A DNA stretch of 64,000 nt from Methylococcus sp. EFPC2 (GTDB lineage Bacteria; Pseudomonadota; Gammaproteobacteria; Methylococcales; Methylococcaceae), in assembly GCF_016925495.1 (NCBI RefSeq), contig NZ_CP070491.1:744001-808000 (forward strand), written 5' to 3'. Positions 61,669-64,000 of the stretch are shown here, piece by piece (positions within the stretch are counted from its first letter, which is position 1; each line of letters starts with the position of its first letter). Below the pieces are notes generated by a model that was not told where the DNA came from, made no database searches, and saw only the letters and a program-made list of their open reading frames with translations. Both the position numbers and the translations under genes were made by a program.

Positions 61669-62103
61669 ATGAGCGTCAAACCGATACCCGATGGCTTCCA
61701 CACCGTAACCCCTTTCTTGACCGTGGAAGGCGTCCCCCGGCTGATCGAGTTTCTCCAGGCCGCATTTGCGGCAAGCGAGTGTTTCAGGGTTCACGACGGG
61801 GACGGTCGCGTCATGCATGCCCAGGTCAAGATCGGCGATTCCGTCGTCATGATGGGTGAGGCCATGGCGGAAGGTCGGGGCGCGCCGGCCCTGGTTCACC
61901 TCTATGTGCCCGATGCCGATGCCACCTACCGCTCAGCCCTGGCCGCCGGCGGCGTGTCTATCATGGAACTGGCCGACCAGTTCTGGGGAGACCGCATGGG
62001 TGGAATCCAGGACCCGGCCGGCAACCGCTGGCTGATCGCTACCCATGTGGAAGACATAGCCCCTGCCGAACTCGCGCGACGGGCTCAAGCCATCAAACGC
62101 TGA
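61669..62103 (+). CDS. VOC family protein, PhnB-like (2)
   Basis: 144 residues, after AAGGAG. Signature segments TVTPFLTVEGVPRLIEFLQA, MHAQVKIGDSVVMMGEA and WGDRMGGIQDPAGNRWLIAT mark a PhnB-type VOC protein. Metal-ligand residues cannot be placed with certainty. It belongs to the same run of plus-strand genes as the DGPF and SRPBCC genes. Confidence 0.92.
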   Translation: MSVKPIPDGFHTVTPFLTVEGVPRLIEFLQAAFAASECFRVHDGDGRVMHAQVKIGDSVVMMGEAMAEGRGAPALVHLYVPDADATYRSALAAGGVSIMELADQFWGDRMGGIQDPAGNRWLIATHVEDIAPAELARRAQAIKR

Positions 62104-62260
62104 CTCAGTCGGGGGACCGTCTGGATGAAACGATGCGTAGCGAAGAAGCAGGAATGGGCCGCTTCTGTCCCTGGCGAAACGCTAGGCGTCCTGGTCGCAT
62201 GCGTCGGACCCCGTCACTCACGCATTTTGTTTCTGCCAGGCCACAACAACGGAGAATGTC

Positions 62261-62689
62261 ATGTCTGATCTAGCCAAAAATACCAAAGCGACCGTCATCC
62301 CCTGCCTCCGTTATCGCGACGTCCCGGCGGCCATAACCTGGTTGTGTTCGGCCTTCGGATTCGAGAAACAAGCCGTTCATACGAATGCAGACGGCAGCAT
62401 CGCCCACGCGCAGCTGACGTTCGGCAATGGGATGGTGATGCTGGGATTGGCTCGTGAAACAGAAGGTGAGTGGGGGCGCTTGATCAGGCAGCCGGACGAG
62501 ATCGGAAACGCGGAAACGCAGACGCCCTACGTCGTGGTCACCGACGTCGACGCCTTATATGCCCGCGCCAGGGCCACAGGCGCCGGGATAGTCGTGGATA
62601 TCGAAGATCGGGATTACGGCGGCAGGGACTTCACTTGCCGCGATCCGGAAGGACATCTGTGGGTGTTTGGCAACTACGATCCCTGGTAG
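62261..62689 (+). CDS. VOC family protein (3)
   Basis: 142 residues, start after ACGGAG. Pattern: VIPCLRYRDVPAAITWLCSA, HAQLTFGNGMVMLG and DFTCRDPEGHLWVFGNYDPW, the last being the widespread '(D)PEGH.W.FG.Y' end of VOC proteins. It converges with the WYL regulator gene. Substrate unknown. Confidence 0.92.
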   Translation: MSDLAKNTKATVIPCLRYRDVPAAITWLCSAFGFEKQAVHTNADGSIAHAQLTFGNGMVMLGLARETEGEWGRLIRQPDEIGNAETQTPYVVVTDVDALYARARATGAGIVVDIEDRDYGGRDFTCRDPEGHLWVFGNYDPW

Positions 62690-62749
62690 TGGCCCGCGAC
62701 CGCGCTTCCGATGCGGAGCAAGGTCGCGCGGATCGCCGCCAGCCCTTGC

Positions 62750-63433
62750 TCAGGAGTTTTCGGTCATCCGTTTGACGAAGTCCTGCAGGCTTTGCCCCGG
62801 ACCATCCTCGAACGATTCCGCCTCCAGCAAAAGGCTCTGGATGCGGTCCAGGCGAAAGTTGCGGAAGTCCCCCCTGAGCTCGCACCAGCCGGCCAGCGAC
62901 CAGACGTTTCCCCAGAAATAGAGGCCCAAAGGGCGTATCCGGCGCACGCTTTTTTCACCGTCGGCGCGGCAATAGGCCATCTGCAGGAAATGCTTGCGGT
63001 CTATGGCTTTCCGGCAGATATCCAGGGTGACGTCGATGTCCTCGCGTTCGCGGAAGCGGAGCGAAAACAGCTTGCTGCGTTCGAGGTTGGTTTTAAGCTC
63101 GGCGGGGACGACGGCGCTTACCTTGTCCAGCACCGATTGCGCCGAATGGCCCAGTTCGGTTCCGGCCCAGGCCTTCACCATGCGTGCGCCTATCGCCAAA
63201 GCCTCCAGTTCGGCGGCGGTGAACATGATGGGCGGTATGTCGATGGCATGGCGCAGCGCATAGCCGACCCCGGCTTCGCCTTCGATGGGCAGACCCGACA
63301 GGCTGAGGTCGCGGATATCGCGGTATATCGTGCGTTCGGAAACTTCCAGGCGCTCGGCCAGCGCCCTGGCCGTGATCAGGCGCTTGTTGCGCAGGATTTG
63401 TACGATTTGGAAAAGGCGGTCGGCGCGGCGCAT
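62750..63433 (-). CDS. YafY-type transcriptional regulator (HTH_11 + WYL)
   Basis: 227 residues. The N-terminal helix-turn-helix (RADRLFQIVQILRNKRLITA, then RLEVSERTIYRDIRDLSLSG) and the C-terminal WYL-like ligand-binding domain (VRRIRPLGLYFWGNVWSLAG, FRLDRIQSLLL) are clear. WYL domains sense small molecules or nucleic acid. The local VOC genes are plausible targets: the same-strand VOC gene at 63609-63980 lies upstream, the 62261 gene is convergent. Confidence 0.92.
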   Translation of the reverse strand: MRRADRLFQIVQILRNKRLITARALAERLEVSERTIYRDIRDLSLSGLPIEGEAGVGYALRHAIDIPPIMFTAAELEALAIGARMVKAWAGTELGHSAQSVLDKVSAVVPAELKTNLERSKLFSLRFREREDIDVTLDICRKAIDRKHFLQMAYCRADGEKSVRRIRPLGLYFWGNVWSLAGWCELRGDFRNFRLDRIQSLLLEAESFEDGPGQSLQDFVKRMTENS

Positions 63434-63608
63434 GGCGGCTCATGAGGACAAAAGACTACAAAGCCGCTGCGTGGGCCAAGCGACAGCTTACAGGCATGAA
63501 AGCGCTGCAGGGCATACGCCATGCAGCGCGGACATCGACTCATGTTCCTGTCGGGGAAATGCCTTGGCGCGATGGCCGTGTCAGTTGGCAAGTCCCTGCG
63601 CAGGGGGA

Positions 63609-63980
63609 TCAGGTCGGCGAGTATAAGCCGACGCGGTTGCCTTCGCTGTCCAGAAAATGCGCGAAATAGCCGCACTCGCCGTCGTGTATCGGGGTTTTGG
63701 GCAATAGTACGCTGCCGCCCTGCTCGGCTACCCGCTGCAAGGGCTGGCTCAAGTCTTCCCCGCCATTCAGATAGACGATCGCGCCGGTCCGGTTGGGCTC
63801 GTAATGCTCGCCTGACACCAGCATGCCGCCGACCGCCGGAGCTTCACAGTTGAATATCGCCATCTGACAAGCGCCCATGTCCTCGTCTTTGAAATCCGTA
63901 TGCAGCACGCTTTGGTAAAACCGCTTGGCGCGCGGCATGTCCTTGACGGGGATTTCGAACCAGGTTGCTACGTTGCTCAT
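63609..63980 (-). CDS. VOC family protein (4)
   Basis: 123 residues, complete, with the start at 63980 only 20 bp from the window edge. It begins MSNVATWFEIPVKDMPRAKR, FYQSVLHTDF, and ends GYFAHFLDSEGNRVGLYSPT, the standard N- and C-terminal strands of single-unit VOC proteins. It lies 175 bp upstream of the WYL regulator on the same strand; whether the two share a transcript is unclear. Confidence 0.92.
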   Translation of the reverse strand: MSNVATWFEIPVKDMPRAKRFYQSVLHTDFKDEDMGACQMAIFNCEAPAVGGMLVSGEHYEPNRTGAIVYLNGGEDLSQPLQRVAEQGGSVLLPKTPIHDGECGYFAHFLDSEGNRVGLYSPT

Positions 63981-64000
63981 TTCATTTTCTCCGTTGAGTT

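Noticed and set aside
1-64000. tRNA, rRNA and riboswitch genes
   Set aside because: No cloverleaf, rRNA-like or known riboswitch consensus was noticed by eye; a covariance-model scan could not be run.

Overview
The window reads as chromosomal DNA of a GC-rich gammaproteobacterium. Phosphoenolpyruvate carboxylase, a CorA transporter, a GH57 glycosidase, a PEP-CTERM-like sorting tail and dense REP/MITE-type intergenic repeats would all fit a Methylococcaceae-like organism. That placement is an impression from gene content, not a computed result. Almost every gene has the high-GC, third-position-biased composition of one host. The exception is a clearly AT-rich island at 36.25-39.22 kb.

1-20.7 kb: the window opens inside a giant gene whose start lies upstream (4,422 codons visible). 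It encodes a secreted-type protein with RTX-like Gly/Asp repeats, Calx-beta-like segments, two lectin-fold-like repeats and a C-terminal HExxHxxGxxH metalloprotease. Tightly packed behind it are a DUF3467 protein, a GAF-TM-HlyD fusion, a PqqD-like/M50 protease/HlyD fusion, a short SecA-like ATPase without the C-terminal tail, and a periplasmic HlyD-type adaptor that overlaps the SecA gene by 4 bp. No type I ABC exporter is visible. The arrangement suggests a dedicated export/processing machine for the giant protein and is the best candidate here for an undescribed system.

20.8-35.1 kb: a Tat-type flavin amine oxidase, a small lipoprotein, a nucleotide cyclase fused to PilZ, a LysR regulator divergent from pirin and isochorismatase-like genes, a poly-HAMP chemoreceptor, a small membrane protein, ppc and an ABC exporter.

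35.2-41.2 kb: a mosaic of short palindromic repeats. It surrounds an AT-rich block of three intact minus-strand genes separated by attC-like integron sites, plus the 3' end of a fourth gene. The block is bracketed by inverted ~165-185 bp copies of one repeat, with no integrase: a cassette cluster caught between MITE-like elements. Beyond it lies a host-like gene preceded by a striking array of 17 units at exactly 21-bp pitch, built on the ACCGGT palindrome. A second, more degenerate 21-bp array lies at 49.9-50.2 kb.

41.3-53.7 kb: a P-type cation ATPase, a lipoprotein, corA, a patatin-like phospholipase, a DUF3530 protein with a nearby relic copy, a PEP-CTERM-like surface protein, a GH57 hydrolase, and a CobD-type decarboxylase carrying an apparent in-frame repeat-derived insertion.

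53.9-64 kb: small enzyme-like proteins (three YciI/DGPF, four VOC, two SRPBCC, one GFA), with a two-component system, a membrane methyltransferase-like protein, a DUF3060-like lipoprotein and a WYL regulator. This looks like a repeatedly duplicated small-molecule/stress neighbourhood.
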